A DNA stretch of 55,688 bases, from assembly GCA_947259095.1 (NCBI GenBank), contig CAMYLA010000054.1:8711-64398 (forward strand), in the 5' to 3' direction. A program made the translations under genes and the position numbers. Positions 17,475 to 26,061 of this stretch are shown piece after piece (within the stretch, counting starts at the first letter, position 1; the number at the start of each line of letters is the position of its first letter). The notes below the pieces were generated by a model. It searched no databases and was not told the origin of the DNA. It saw only the letters and a program-made list of their open reading frames with translations. This stretch comes from an uncultured Acidimicrobiaceae bacterium. GTDB taxonomy: Bacteria; Actinomycetota; Acidimicrobiia; Acidimicrobiales; SZUA-35.

Positions 17475-18137
17475 TCAGCCGAGCCGATAGCCGATGCCAC
17501 GGACGGTGGCCAGCGGCAGATCGGGGCCGAGCTTCCGGCGGAGCTGGCGGACGTGGACATCCACGGTTCGGGGATCGCCGATCCACTCGGCGCCCCACGC
17601 CGAGTCAAGCAGTTGCTGGCGACTGAGCACCATGCCCTGGTTGTTCACCAACGTCTCCAGGAGGGCCCACTCCTGGGACGCCAGCGGCACCTCCCGGTCG
17701 TCGATCGTCGCCTGGTGGCGGGCCAGGTCGACCACCAGCGGGCCGAAGCCCGCTCTGGTCGGCGTGGTCTCGGCCCGGCCCCGACGCAGCACCGCCTTGA
17801 TCCTGGCCACGATCTCCCGCGGTGAGAACGGTTTCGTCACATAGTCATCCGCACCCATCTCCAGGCCCAGGATGCGATCGACCTCGTCATCCCTGGCCGT
17901 GAGAAACAGCACCGGCACATCGCTGGTCTGTCGGAGCTCCCGGCAGACGTCGAAGCCGTTCATGTCGCCGGGCAGCCCAACGTCGAGCACGACGAAGTCG
18001 GGCTCTCGGGACCTGATGGCCTCCAGCCCGGAGCGGCCGTCGCCGGAGACGTGGACGGTCCAGCCCTCCCGGCGGCAGTAGAGGGCCAGGAGGTCGCCGA
18101 TATCCGGTTCGTCCTCGACCACCACGATTGCCGTCAT
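17475..18137 (-). CDS. OmpR/PhoB-family response regulator
   Basis: 220 residues. Receiver domain with acidic pocket VEDE (7-10), phosphoryl-acceptor Asp52, Thr in FLTARD and Lys in VTKPFSP. A C-terminal winged helix (about 128-220) ends with PLATVRGIGYRLG. The ATG at 18137 follows AGGAG by 6 nt. Upstream, at 18266-18290, two CCCAATGT repeats at 13-bp spacing may be its own binding site. The pair is transcribed as RR then kinase. Confidence 0.93.
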   Translation of the reverse strand: MTAIVVVEDEPDIGDLLALYCRREGWTVHVSGDGRSGLEAIRSREPDFVVLDVGLPGDMNGFDVCRELRQTSDVPVLFLTARDDEVDRILGLEMGADDYVTKPFSPREIVARIKAVLRRGRAETTPTRAGFGPLVVDLARHQATIDDREVPLASQEWALLETLVNNQGMVLSRQQLLDSAWGAEWIGDPRTVDVHVRQLRRKLGPDLPLATVRGIGYRLG

Positions 18138-18265
18138 CACGATCTCCTGAAACCCGTCGGACCTCGGCGGACGGATGCGAACGCCTTGCCCCCACGGTCG
18201 AACTCGACTGGACGAGCCGAGACTTCGAGGCTGGCCGACCGGTCGCCTCGCCCGAGGGCTCGGCT

Positions 18266-18290
18266 CCCAATGTAGGCCCCCAATGTTAGG
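18266..18290. repeat. Pair of CCCAATGT(T)AGG direct repeats
   Basis: CCCAATGTAGG at 18266-18276 and CCCAATGTTAGG at 18279-18290, 13 bp apart, in the divergent region between the response regulator (minus) and the ABM protein (plus). OmpR-family regulators bind direct repeats about one helical turn apart, so autoregulation is plausible but inferred. Confidence 0.4.
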
Positions 18291-18316
18291 GGATGGTGAT
18301 GGTGCCGGTTGTTGAC

Positions 18317-18322
18317 TAGGTT
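18317..18322 (+). promoter_or_regulatory. Putative -10 box of the ABM-domain gene
   Basis: TAGGTT with 6 nt to the ATG at 18329. The GCAGGA between could also serve as a weak ribosome binding site. Confidence 0.35.
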
Positions 18323-18328
18323 GCAGGA

Positions 18329-18640
18329 ATGTCGAAAATCTCACTGATGGCGAAACTGACGGCGGCGGACGGCAAGGCCGATGAACTGAAAGCGGCCCTG
18401 GGGGCCATGATCGTCGCCGCCGATGAGGAACCGGGGCTTGAGATCTACAGCGTGCATGCCGACGCATCCGACGCCAACGTGTTCCACTTTTTCGAGCTGT
18501 ATACAGACCAGGCCGCCCTCGACGTCCACGGAAAGGGCGACGGGATGAGCAACGCCATGGGTGCGCTCAAAGGTCTGCTGGCCGGCAGGCCCGAGGTGAC
18601 GATGGCAACGCCGGTGGCAGCCAAGGGAATGGACATCTGA
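18329..18640 (+). CDS. ABM-domain protein (putative quinol monooxygenase)
   Basis: 103 residues, dimeric alpha/beta barrel fold of the antibiotic-biosynthesis-monooxygenase family (YgiN-like). Family features are the N-terminal strand SLMAKLTAADGKADELKAAL, EEPGLEIYSVHAD and the FHFFELYTDQAALDVHGKG stretch with the conserved His. Some members oxidise small quinols or degrade haem; many act as detoxifying enzymes. Substrate unknown. It lies 49 bp before trpC and on the same strand. Confidence 0.8.
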   Translation: MSKISLMAKLTAADGKADELKAALGAMIVAADEEPGLEIYSVHADASDANVFHFFELYTDQAALDVHGKGDGMSNAMGALKGLLAGRPEVTMATPVAAKGMDI

Positions 18641-18689
18641 CCGGACCCGATCGTTCCCGGCGTCTCGCCGCTGCTGCGAACGAGGTGAC

Positions 18690-19462
18690 ATGACGTACCT
18701 GACGAAGATCCTCGATAACCATCGGCAGCGGGCCGCTTCCGACCATCGATCGTTGGATCGCCTGATGGAACAGGCTGCGGCGGCGGGCCCGGCCCGCGGT
18801 TTCGCCCGTTCCCTGGCCGAGACCGATGGGGTTGCCGTCATCAGCGAGATCAAGCGGCGATCACCGTCGAAAGGGGCGCTGAACGTCGATCTCGATCTCG
18901 AGCCCGGGCCTATGCCGAGGGTGGGGCGTCCTGCCTCTCGGTGCTGACCGATGAAGCGTTTTTCGGCGGCTCGGCCGAGGACCTGGCGCTGGCCAGGGCG
19001 TCCTGCGAGCTGCCGGTCATACGCAAGGACTTCACCGTCGCCGCCAACGACGTGGTCGACGCCAGGATCATGGGGGCCGATGCGGTCCTGCTGATCGCCG
19101 CCGCCCTCGACGACGCCGAGCTGGCCGACTTCCAACGGCTGGCCGTCGAATTGTCCCTCGACGCCCTGGTCGAGACCCACGACGAGGCCGAGGTCGAGCG
19201 GGCCCTGGCTGTCGGCGCAACCATGATCGGCGTCAACCAGCGGGACCTGGTCACCTTCGAGGTCGACACCGCCCGAGCGGTAAGGGTCGGGGCGCTGATC
19301 CCCGATGGGGTGGTGGCAGTGGCGGAATCGGGCATCGGCGGACCCGACGACATCCCACCGCTGGCCGCAGCCGGCTTCGATGCGGTGCTCGTCGGCGAAT
19401 CCCTCGTCCGCAGCGGCGACCCCCGGGCCGCGGTCGAGGCGTTGCGAGCGGTCTCGGCCTGA
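18690..19462 (+). pseudogene. trpC: Indole-3-glycerol-phosphate synthase, frameshifted
   Basis: The N-terminal part (18690-18947 frame) carries the TrpC signature ISEIKRRSPSKGALN and then runs into a stop. The rest continues in another frame from about 18904 (residues ARAYAEGGASCLSVLTDE, then PVIRKDF, GVNQRDL, AESGIGG and LVGESLVRSGDP) to the stop at 19460-19462. The shift falls at a tandem GATCTC pair (18888-18899). One extra base, or removal of two, restores the frame; by length, about 7 nt seem missing relative to E. coli TrpC. All other residues look intact and the flanking trp genes are whole, so a sequencing or assembly error is at least as likely as a true mutation. ATG with GAGGTGA upstream. 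Confidence 0.85.
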
Positions 19463-19529
19463 CCCGGCGGGGACAGATGTCGGTTCATGATCGATTGCCG
19501 TTGGGCTTCGTTGCCATTGCGGTGCGGGG

Positions 19530-19535
19530 TAACGT
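19530..19535 (+). promoter_or_regulatory. Putative -10 box of trpF (leaderless type)
   Basis: TAACGT with 6 nt to the GTG at 19542. An internal promoter of the trp cluster would let trpFBA be made independently of the broken trpC. Confidence 0.4.
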
Positions 19536-19541
19536 GCTTGA

Positions 19542-20378
19542 GTGTTCGTCAAGATCTGCGGGATCACCACCGTCGAGGATGGGCTGCTGGCGGCCGGTCT
19601 CGGCGCCGATGCCATCGGTATGGTGTTCGCTGCGTCGTCCCCCAGACGGATCAGCGTCTCCCAGGCCGCCCAGATCCTCCCTCGGCTGCCTCCCGAGGTC
19701 CTGACGGTCGGTGTGTTCCGCAATGAACTCCGGGACCGGGTGGTGGAGATCACCGACAGGGCCGGGCTTGGTGCGGTGCAGCTGCACGGCCATGAGTCGC
19801 CCGAGGACTGCCGCTGGATCGCGGCCCGGGTTCCGGCGCTGATCAAGGCGTTCTCGATCAAGGACCCGGCCCTGCAGCAGCATGCCGACTACGGTCCCCA
19901 TCGGCTTCTCATCGACTCGCCATTGCCTGGCAGCGGCGAGGTCTTCGACTGGGGGCTGCTCGACCGCCTGGTCGCCGACCGACGCTACATCCTGGCCGGC
20001 GGGCTGAACCCATCGAACGTGGCCGAGGCCATCGAGATGCTGGGGCCGTGGGGTGTCGACGTGTCGAGTGGGGTCGAAGCGTCCCCGGGCCGCAAGGATC
20101 CGGTCAAGGTTCGGCGGTTCCTGGCCGCGGCCCGTGCGGCCGCCCAGTCGATCGACCTCTGGGATGACGATCCGATCATCGGATCTCCGGCTCGATCCGT
20201 TGACCAGGCGCTCGGTGCGGTAGCAAGGAGCTCTGCAGCTCCCGGCGATCCCGCACGGCACCACCAGGGTGCGGCAACGCCGGGTGAGACTGCGGGACCA
20301 CGTGATCAAGCGGCCGCATCGGCGGCCGGCGGGCCGAGTCGTCCGTTCGACTGGGAAGAGGATTCGCAGTGGCGATGA
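19542..20378 (+). CDS. trpF: Phosphoribosylanthranilate isomerase with C-terminal tail
   Basis: 278 residues; TrpF is normally about 205-215. The core has [12 protein letters not shown] with the catalytic Cys, the [13 protein letters not shown] loop, [11 protein letters not shown], and [14 protein letters not shown] with [17 protein letters not shown] at the end of the barrel. After about residue 212 there is a 65-residue Ala/Gly/Pro-rich tail that ends in an aromatic-acidic stretch (FDWEEDSQW). The tail's codons have lower GC3 than the core, as expected for a linker. The stop overlaps the trpB start by 10 nt. A dedicated TrpF is notable in an actinobacterium, since PriA often replaces it. 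Confidence 0.93.
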   Translation: MFVKICGITTVEDGLLAAGLGADAIGMVFAASSPRRISVSQAAQILPRLPPEVLTVGVFRNELRDRVVEITDRAGLGAVQLHGHESPEDCRWIAARVPALIKAFSIKDPALQQHADYGPHRLLIDSPLPGSGEVFDWGLLDRLVADRRYILAGGLNPSNVAEAIEMLGPWGVDVSSGVEASPGRKDPVKVRRFLAAARAAAQSIDLWDDDPIIGSPARSVDQALGAVARSSAAPGDPARHHQGAATPGETAGPRDQAAASAAGGPSRPFDWEEDSQWR

Positions 20379-21640
20379 CAACCGATCCGAGTAGCAACCC
20401 CACCGGCGATCCGACCGGCGGCCACTCGCTGATGGCCGATCCGGACGAGCGGGGCCGATTCGGTCAGTTCGGAGGACGCTACGTACCGGAGACGCTCGTA
20501 CCGGCCTGCGCCGAGCTGGAGCAGGCGTTCCGGGAGGCCTGGACCGATCCGGTGTTCATCGCCGAGTTCGAGCGGCTGCTGCGGGATTACGCCGGCCGCC
20601 CGTCGGCCCTGACCGACTGTCGGAATCTCTCCCGGAAGCTGGGTTTCCGGGTCCTGCTCAAGCGGGAAGACCTGAACCACACCGGTAGCCACAAGATCAA
20701 CAACGTGATGGGCCAGACGCTGTTGGCGAAACGTATGGGCAAGACCAGGATCGTGGCCGAGACGGGGGCGGGCCAACACGGTGTGGCCACCGCCACCGCC
20801 GCCGCCTACTTCGGGCAGGAGTGTGTGGTCTACATGGGCGAGGTCGATATCGCCCGCCAGGCGCTCAACGTCTATCGGATGCGGCTCCTGGGGGCCGATG
20901 TCCGCCCCGCCACCTCGGGTAGCCGGACCCTCAAGGATGCGGTGAACGAAGCCATGCGGGACTGGGTGGCCACCGTCGACAGTACCTACTATTGCCTCGG
21001 CTCGGTCATGGGCCCTCACCCCTACCCGTGGATGGTCCGGGAGTTTCACCGGGTCATCGGTCGGGAGGCCCTCGAACAGAGCACGGCCATGCTGAACGGC
21101 GACGTGCCGGACGTGATCGTGGCCTGCGTCGGCGGTGGCTCCAATGCGGCGGGGATCTTCTCCGGTTTCGTCGACACCGACGCCGAACTGGTGGGGGTCG
21201 AGCCCGCAGGGGGCGCAGCGGTGGGTCGAGCGGTACCGGGCGTCGTCCATGGCTCGATGTCCTATCTGATGCAGGACGAGTTCGGCCAGGTCCAGGAGGC
21301 CCAGTCGATCTCGGCCGGGCTGGACTACCCGGGCGTCGGGCCGGAGCACGCCTTCCTGGCCGACATCGGCCGGGCCCGCTACGAGTCGGTCACCGACGCC
21401 GAGGTGCTGGAGGCGTTCGAGCTGCTGTCCCGCACCGAAGGCATCATCCCGGCCCTGGAGCCGGCCCACGGCCTGGCGTGGATGATGCGGGCCAGGGACG
21501 AACTGCGGGGCAAGACGGTGCTGTTGAACCTCTCCGGCCGAGGTGACAAGGACGTGGCCCAGGTCCAGGCCATCCAGGACGGCGATCCGTCGGCGATGGA
21601 AACCGTCGACCTGACCCGCTCGCCCGGCGACGCCCTGTAG
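20369..21640 (+). CDS. trpB: Tryptophan synthase beta chain
   Basis: 423 residues. PLP enzyme that joins indole and serine. [10 protein letters not shown] marks the domain start near 34; the Schiff-base Lys109 is in [10 protein letters not shown]; the glycine-rich phosphate loop [14 protein letters not shown] and the C-terminal NLSGRGDKD are present. There are about 30 extra N-terminal residues. GTG start at 20369 inside the trpF end; ATG at 20375 is an alternative. Confidence 0.96.
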   Translation: MAMTTDPSSNPTGDPTGGHSLMADPDERGRFGQFGGRYVPETLVPACAELEQAFREAWTDPVFIAEFERLLRDYAGRPSALTDCRNLSRKLGFRVLLKREDLNHTGSHKINNVMGQTLLAKRMGKTRIVAETGAGQHGVATATAAAYFGQECVVYMGEVDIARQALNVYRMRLLGADVRPATSGSRTLKDAVNEAMRDWVATVDSTYYCLGSVMGPHPYPWMVREFHRVIGREALEQSTAMLNGDVPDVIVACVGGGSNAAGIFSGFVDTDAELVGVEPAGGAAVGRAVPGVVHGSMSYLMQDEFGQVQEAQSISAGLDYPGVGPEHAFLADIGRARYESVTDAEVLEAFELLSRTEGIIPALEPAHGLAWMMRARDELRGKTVLLNLSGRGDKDVAQVQAIQDGDPSAMETVDLTRSPGDAL

Positions 21641-21643
21641 GTT
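21638..21643 (+). promoter_or_regulatory. Putative -10 box of trpA overlapping the trpB stop
   Basis: TAGGTT, whose TAG is the trpB stop codon, is followed by 7 nt and the ATG at 21651. It matches the spacing seen at other genes here, but may be chance. Confidence 0.3.
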
Positions 21644-21650
21644 GACCGCC

Positions 21651-22544
21651 ATGGCCGATATCACGACCAGCGACGAGATGGCCGAGACCGGCCGTGCCCG
21701 TCCGGACCGGCCCGCAACCGGTGGCGTGGCCCCTGACAGGACCCAAACCGTCGGATCGGTCGGCCCGCTGGAGAGCTGGCTCCGGGAACGGCGCGACGGC
21801 GGTCGCAAGCTGCTCGTGCCATACGTGACCGGCGGCTATCCGGTCGATCAGTGGCCCCAGCTGATCGAGGGGTTCGCTGCGGCCGGTGCCGACGCCATCG
21901 AGATCGGCATCCCGTTCAGCGATCCGGTGATGGACGGCCCGACCATCCAGGAGTCGTCCACCCTGGCGCTGGCTGCCGGGATCGACCCGGCGGCGGTGCT
22001 GGATCGGGTGGCGGCGGTGGAGGTCGACGTGCCGCTGATCGCCATGACCTACTACAACATCTGCTTCAGGATGGGCCATCGGCGTTTCGCCAACGCCCTC
22101 ACCGAGGCCGGGATCGCCGGCGCCATCCTGCCCGACCTTCCACTGGAGGAGGTTGGTCCCTGGGCTCGGGCCGCAGATCACGTCGGGGTGGAGACCGTCC
22201 TCCTGGCCGCGCCGACCGCACCCGATGAGCGGCTGCCGCGGATCTGCGAGCGGTCACGGGGCTTCGTCTACGGGGTCGGTCTGGTCGGCATCACCGGCGA
22301 GCGGGCCGCCCTGGCGTCCAGCGCCATCGAGATGGCCGGAAGGCTCAAAGCGGTGACCGATCTCCCGGTGGTGATCGGTGTCGGGGTGTCCAACCCGGAG
22401 CAGGCGGCCCAGGTGACCGAGGTCGCCGATGGCGTCGTGGTGGCCTCGGCCATCATCCGCCGGATGCTGGAGGGAGGCTCGATCGATGATGCCATCGACT
22501 TCGTGGCCGCGCTTCGGGCCGGACTGGACCGCAACGCCGGCTGA
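21651..22544 (+). CDS. trpA: Tryptophan synthase alpha chain
   Basis: 297 residues, about 30 more at the N-terminus than E. coli TrpA. Cleaves indole-3-glycerol phosphate to indole. The catalytic Glu and Asp are in AIEIGIPFSDPVMDGPTIQ; MTYYNI, the LPDLPLEE loop, and GVGVSNPEQA are further family features. The ATG at 21651 is preferred; the TTG at 21642 lies within the preceding intergenic 10 nt. Confidence 0.95.
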   Translation: MADITTSDEMAETGRARPDRPATGGVAPDRTQTVGSVGPLESWLRERRDGGRKLLVPYVTGGYPVDQWPQLIEGFAAAGADAIEIGIPFSDPVMDGPTIQESSTLALAAGIDPAAVLDRVAAVEVDVPLIAMTYYNICFRMGHRRFANALTEAGIAGAILPDLPLEEVGPWARAADHVGVETVLLAAPTAPDERLPRICERSRGFVYGVGLVGITGERAALASSAIEMAGRLKAVTDLPVVIGVGVSNPEQAAQVTEVADGVVVASAIIRRMLEGGSIDDAIDFVAALRAGLDRNAG

Positions 22545-22555
22545 GCGGTCTGATC

Positions 22556-22954
22556 ATGGCCGTCGAGCACCCCCGCCCGTTCCCGCCGGACGATCCGGAC
22601 TGCGAGCTGTGCGAGGCGGCCCGATTCACCCACTGGTACGACGAGACCGATCACGGGTGGATCGCCGATTGTGAGGTCTGTTCGGTGCCGATGGCGGTGT
22701 GGTGGCATCACGGCACCGATCCCGCAGAAGAGGTCCGAGAGGCTCTCCTGTCCTCCCTCGGTGCGGCGGCCGATGCCCGCTTCGGTCCTGGAAACTGGGA
22801 GTTCGACACCACGATGCGCCAGGTGCCGAGCCACTTCCACGCCCACGCCAGGGACCGCCACTGGTGGAACCTGCGGTTCTCGAGGCCGATCTCGCTCCAC
22901 ACCGGTGTCGGTGGCGAGCGCCGGACCGCCGCTGGTGTCGGCGATTCGAGCTGA
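22556..22954 (+). CDS. Small HIT-like protein with two Cys pairs
   Basis: 132 residues. It has CELCEAA near 17 and CEVCSVPMAVWWHH near 38, which could bind one zinc, and a SHFHAHARDRHWW segment near 88-100 whose H-x-H-x-H spacing matches the HIT signature of nucleotide hydrolases and transferases. The MRQVP before it resembles the GQ-x-V-x-H-x-H context of HIT proteins. It lacks the rest of a canonical HIT domain, so it may be a short HIT-like family or a metal-binding protein of another kind. It is 11 bp after trpA. The last 35 residues are low-complexity. Confidence 0.65.
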   Translation: MAVEHPRPFPPDDPDCELCEAARFTHWYDETDHGWIADCEVCSVPMAVWWHHGTDPAEEVREALLSSLGAAADARFGPGNWEFDTTMRQVPSHFHAHARDRHWWNLRFSRPISLHTGVGGERRTAAGVGDSS

Positions 22955-23005
22955 TCGCCGAGGGTCGAGTCGGCGCCGCTCGGTCTTCGGGCGGAGCAAA
23001 CCGGC

Positions 23006-23011
23006 TAGACT
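23006..23011 (+). promoter_or_regulatory. Putative -10 box of the O-antigen-ligase-like gene
   Basis: TAGACT with 6 nt to the ATG at 23018. Confidence 0.45.
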
Positions 23012-23017
23012 GCGCCG

Positions 23018-24382
23018 ATGTCGTTGGCCCTGGCACCGGATGTCACCAGCTACCGGTTCGACCGCAAGCTGCTGGAGCGTCCGGGCTACATCGAACGGGC
23101 CATGGTGGTACTGACAGCATCGGTCCTGTTGGCCGGGCTTCCGGTCGACTGGTTCCGGATCAGGGTCGACGTCGTCCAGGAGGGAAACCTGAAGCTGGTG
23201 GCGGCATGGCTGCTGCTGATGTTGCTCGGTGTGCTCCGGGTCATCGGTTCGCTCGACAGCCTCGTGAGGATCATCAAGCTGGAAACCACGATCTTCGCCT
23301 TCTCCGGGCTGGCCCTGGCCAGCCTGTTCTGGTCGGCCGACATCGGCGAGACCATTCGCCAGGCCACGATCCTGATCGCCATAGCCTTCTACGGCGCCTA
23401 CCTGATCCTCCGCTTCCAACTGGTGCAGATCGTCCGCATGCTGGCGGTGGCCTTCGCCGTCAACGCCGCCTGCAGTTTCCTGTTCGTGTTCGCCTTCCCG
23501 ACCTATGGGCTCGCTCCCAGCGGCCAGTGGATCGGCGTGTTCTACCAGAAGAACGCCCTCGGCTTCGCAGCAACGTTGGCCATGCCACTGCTCATCGTGG
23601 CTGCCAGGATGACCCCCCGGGCCCGGCTGATCTTCTATGCCGCGGCACTGGGCCACGGCGTACTGCTGTTCTTCTCCGAATCCAAGACGATGTACGTCGC
23701 CGGATTCGGCTCGGTGCTGCTGCTCGGCGTCTACCGGCTGTTTCGTGGTCGTCGGACGCTCCGGGGGGCGGTGATGGTGAGTCTGCTCGGCAGCTCGCTG
23801 TTCTCGATTGCCTTCGCAACCGCCAACATCGGGGTGCTGGCAAAGTGGCTCGACAAGGATGTCAGTCTCACCGGGCGGGTGCCGCTGTGGGAGTCTCTCG
23901 TCCCGGTGGTGCTGGAGCGGGTGGCCCTGGGGCACGGCTATCGGGCCGCCTTCGGTGGCTATTTCAGCCCGGTGCACGAGATCTGGATCCAACACAATTG
24001 GCAACCACCCCACGCCCACAATGCGCTGTTCCACATCTGGCTCGAGCTCGGCCTGGTGGGGCTGGTCCTGTTCCTGGTCGGGTTCTTTCGGGCGGTGAAA
24101 CGGGCGATTCATGCGGTCAATCTGGTGCCGGGCGCAATCGGGCTGTGGCCGCTGGCGTTCCTTTCCACGTCGTTGCTGGTCTCGATCACCGAATCGGGGA
24201 TCACCGCCACCGAGATCGGCTGGCTGATGTACGTGGTGGCGGTCCTCGCCGTTGCCAACTGGTACAAGAACAGGGTGATCCTGGTCTCCCCGACGGAGCT
24301 GGAGGCCATCGAGCGGAACATCGACCCCGACGATCTCGGTCTCTCAGCCGATGTCGAGTTCGTAGGCGCCAACGTCCGCTGA
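23018..24382 (+). CDS. O-antigen ligase/polymerase-like membrane protein (Wzy_C family)
   Basis: 454 residues with about 10-12 predicted transmembrane helices. The segment FYQKNALGFAATLAMPLLI and the later GRVPLWESLVPVVLERVALGHGY plus NWQPPHAHNALFHIWLELGLVGLVLFL are typical of the Wzy_C/O-antigen-ligase family: the periplasmic loop with HAHN and the following E carry the functional residues. Such enzymes join or polymerise lipid-linked glycans outside the membrane. Here it could act on an exopolysaccharide or glycolipid. Its 3' end overlaps the convergent beta-helix gene by 39 bp, which itself may encode a polysaccharide-active protein. Confidence 0.85.
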   Translation: MSLALAPDVTSYRFDRKLLERPGYIERAMVVLTASVLLAGLPVDWFRIRVDVVQEGNLKLVAAWLLLMLLGVLRVIGSLDSLVRIIKLETTIFAFSGLALASLFWSADIGETIRQATILIAIAFYGAYLILRFQLVQIVRMLAVAFAVNAACSFLFVFAFPTYGLAPSGQWIGVFYQKNALGFAATLAMPLLIVAARMTPRARLIFYAAALGHGVLLFFSESKTMYVAGFGSVLLLGVYRLFRGRRTLRGAVMVSLLGSSLFSIAFATANIGVLAKWLDKDVSLTGRVPLWESLVPVVLERVALGHGYRAAFGGYFSPVHEIWIQHNWQPPHAHNALFHIWLELGLVGLVLFLVGFFRAVKRAIHAVNLVPGAIGLWPLAFLSTSLLVSITESGITATEIGWLMYVVAVLAVANWYKNRVILVSPTELEAIERNIDPDDLGLSADVEFVGANVR

Positions 24383-25864
24383 GCCGTCGGGACGAATCGT
24401 CCCGTCGGCGTCGTATGGCAGCGCAGGCTCGAAGGCGATGGCCCTGTCGACGAGCACCCCGGTGGGCTCCGGCCTGAAATCGGACTCTATTTCGTCCGTC
24501 GAGGGATTGATCAGCCCGGGACCGATGCTCAGGACCAGATCATCATCGCCGGCTCCGCCCATCGGGTTCGTCGTGATGAGCACGTTGCCACCGGAGCTGA
24601 CGTCTTTCGAAGCGGAGGCTCGCAACGCCGGGGCCGACGGCAGGGCCCAGGCCAGGTTGTTGAAGAAGCGGACGTCGGTTGCGGTGCCGGCCGCCAGCTC
24701 GACCGGGCCGCCATCGAGGCCCGCAGTGCGCCCGTTGTGGTAGGTGGTATTGAAGATCACATCGACACGGTTCGACTCATAGACCAGGATCGCCCGGCCC
24801 CCGTTGTCGAACACGACGTTGTTGGCGATCAGGGTCCGGCCGGTGTAGTTGAAGTCCCGGTTCTGATCGATGATGATCCCGTTGCCGTCGGTGATCGTTG
24901 TGAAGTCGACCCACTTCGACTTGACCCGGTTCTCGTTGCGGTAGATCTTGTTGCCAAGAATCCGATCGTGGTAACCATCGGCTTCGGGAGGTTGATCCCA
25001 GTCGACCGAGTGCCAGATCGAGATCCCGCTTCCCTGGGCCGTGCTCCAGAAGGCGTTCTCGAAGACCTCGTTGTCTATGATTTCGAGATTGCTCGACTCG
25101 ATGCAGGAGATCCCGGCCAGCGGCATCCCCGTGATGACGTTGCCGAGCAGGCGGACATGGTGGGACCGGCGGACCGAAAGGCCGACACCGTAGGAGTTGG
25201 CCTCGTCGAACCCCGCACCTCGTACGGTCAGCTTCGAGACCTCGACGTAGTTGCCCTGGACCTCGAACGCAGTGCCCTCGGTCGGTGCCAGCACCGGATT
25301 GTGGCCCGGTGCCGCCGTGACCCGGATCCAATTGTCGGGTTCACCGCCGTTTCGCATCACATAGTGGAAGTTGTCGGCCTCGAGCTCGTTGTAGTTGCCC
25401 TCCATCAGGTACAGCGTGTCGCCGGGGCGGAGCTGGTCGAGGGCGAACTGCAGCGATCCCCAGGGCTGGTCGATCGTGGTACCGGCGTTGGCGTTGTCGC
25501 CTCGCTCCGGACTGACGAAGAACGGGCTGTCGTCCAGGGGTGGTGGGGCCGGTTCCTCGGGGAGCTGCTGGGCGTCGGCAGCGGCCTGTGGCACCTCGTC
25601 GGACGGGACGACCAGTGTGGCCGCCGGCAGGATGCGGTCGGCCAGGTTTGGGTTCGAGGCCGTCATCATCGGCCTGGTGGGGAAGGCCAGCAACGGCGCC
25701 AGACTGACTGCGAGAACCGCCACTGCCATGACGAGGCGGGTTCTGGTGACATGGCGAATGAAGCCCGGCTGCTCGCTTTCGACCACTTCTGGACTATAGG
25801 CGTGCAAAACACCGAAATGGGGCGGGGACCGGCCCGCCGATGCCGGCTCCGGAACCGCCGACAA
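24344..25864 (-). CDS. Membrane-anchored right-handed parallel beta-helix protein
   Basis: 506 residues. A cytoplasmic N-terminus of about 45 residues, one transmembrane segment (roughly 46-64), a Pro-rich stalk, then from about 112 a pectate-lyase-like beta helix: FFVSPERGDNANAGTTIDQPWGS is the usual opening of DUF1565-type helices ('G.D.n.G.....p..ti..Al....pGDtl'), followed by repeated coils with N and V/I ladders (LLGNVITGM, IIDNEVFEN, RILGNKIYRN, LIANNVVFDN, FNTTYHNG). It probably binds or cuts a polysaccharide. The TTG at 25864 is the first possible start; a later TTG near residue 20 is possible. It lies tail-to-tail with the O-antigen-ligase-like gene. Confidence 0.8.
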   Translation of the reverse strand: MSAVPEPASAGRSPPHFGVLHAYSPEVVESEQPGFIRHVTRTRLVMAVAVLAVSLAPLLAFPTRPMMTASNPNLADRILPAATLVVPSDEVPQAAADAQQLPEEPAPPPLDDSPFFVSPERGDNANAGTTIDQPWGSLQFALDQLRPGDTLYLMEGNYNELEADNFHYVMRNGGEPDNWIRVTAAPGHNPVLAPTEGTAFEVQGNYVEVSKLTVRGAGFDEANSYGVGLSVRRSHHVRLLGNVITGMPLAGISCIESSNLEIIDNEVFENAFWSTAQGSGISIWHSVDWDQPPEADGYHDRILGNKIYRNENRVKSKWVDFTTITDGNGIIIDQNRDFNYTGRTLIANNVVFDNGGRAILVYESNRVDVIFNTTYHNGRTAGLDGGPVELAAGTATDVRFFNNLAWALPSAPALRASASKDVSSGGNVLITTNPMGGAGDDDLVLSIGPGLINPSTDEIESDFRPEPTGVLVDRAIAFEPALPYDADGTIRPDGSADVGAYELDIG

Positions 25865-26061
25865 ATGTCGACCAAGATGACGTTGGTCGCCGCTGCTGGT
25901 GCTTGGGTGCGGGGATGATGGTTGTCATGGGCCGCAACGAAATTCCTGGTCGGGCCGTCGGGTTCCCGACCTGGCGGTGTTTGCAGCACCGGCTCGATCC
26001 GGTGCCGCCGCCAGGACCAACCCGGAGGTTTGATCGATGATGTGCTCGCTCGGAGTGACCG

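Noticed and set aside
22268..24112. Long minus-strand ORF of 614 codons opposite trpA and the membrane protein
   Set aside because: It is rich in His, Gln, Pro, Arg and Glu with no domain, as expected for the antisense of GC-rich coding DNA, and the plus-strand genes are certain.
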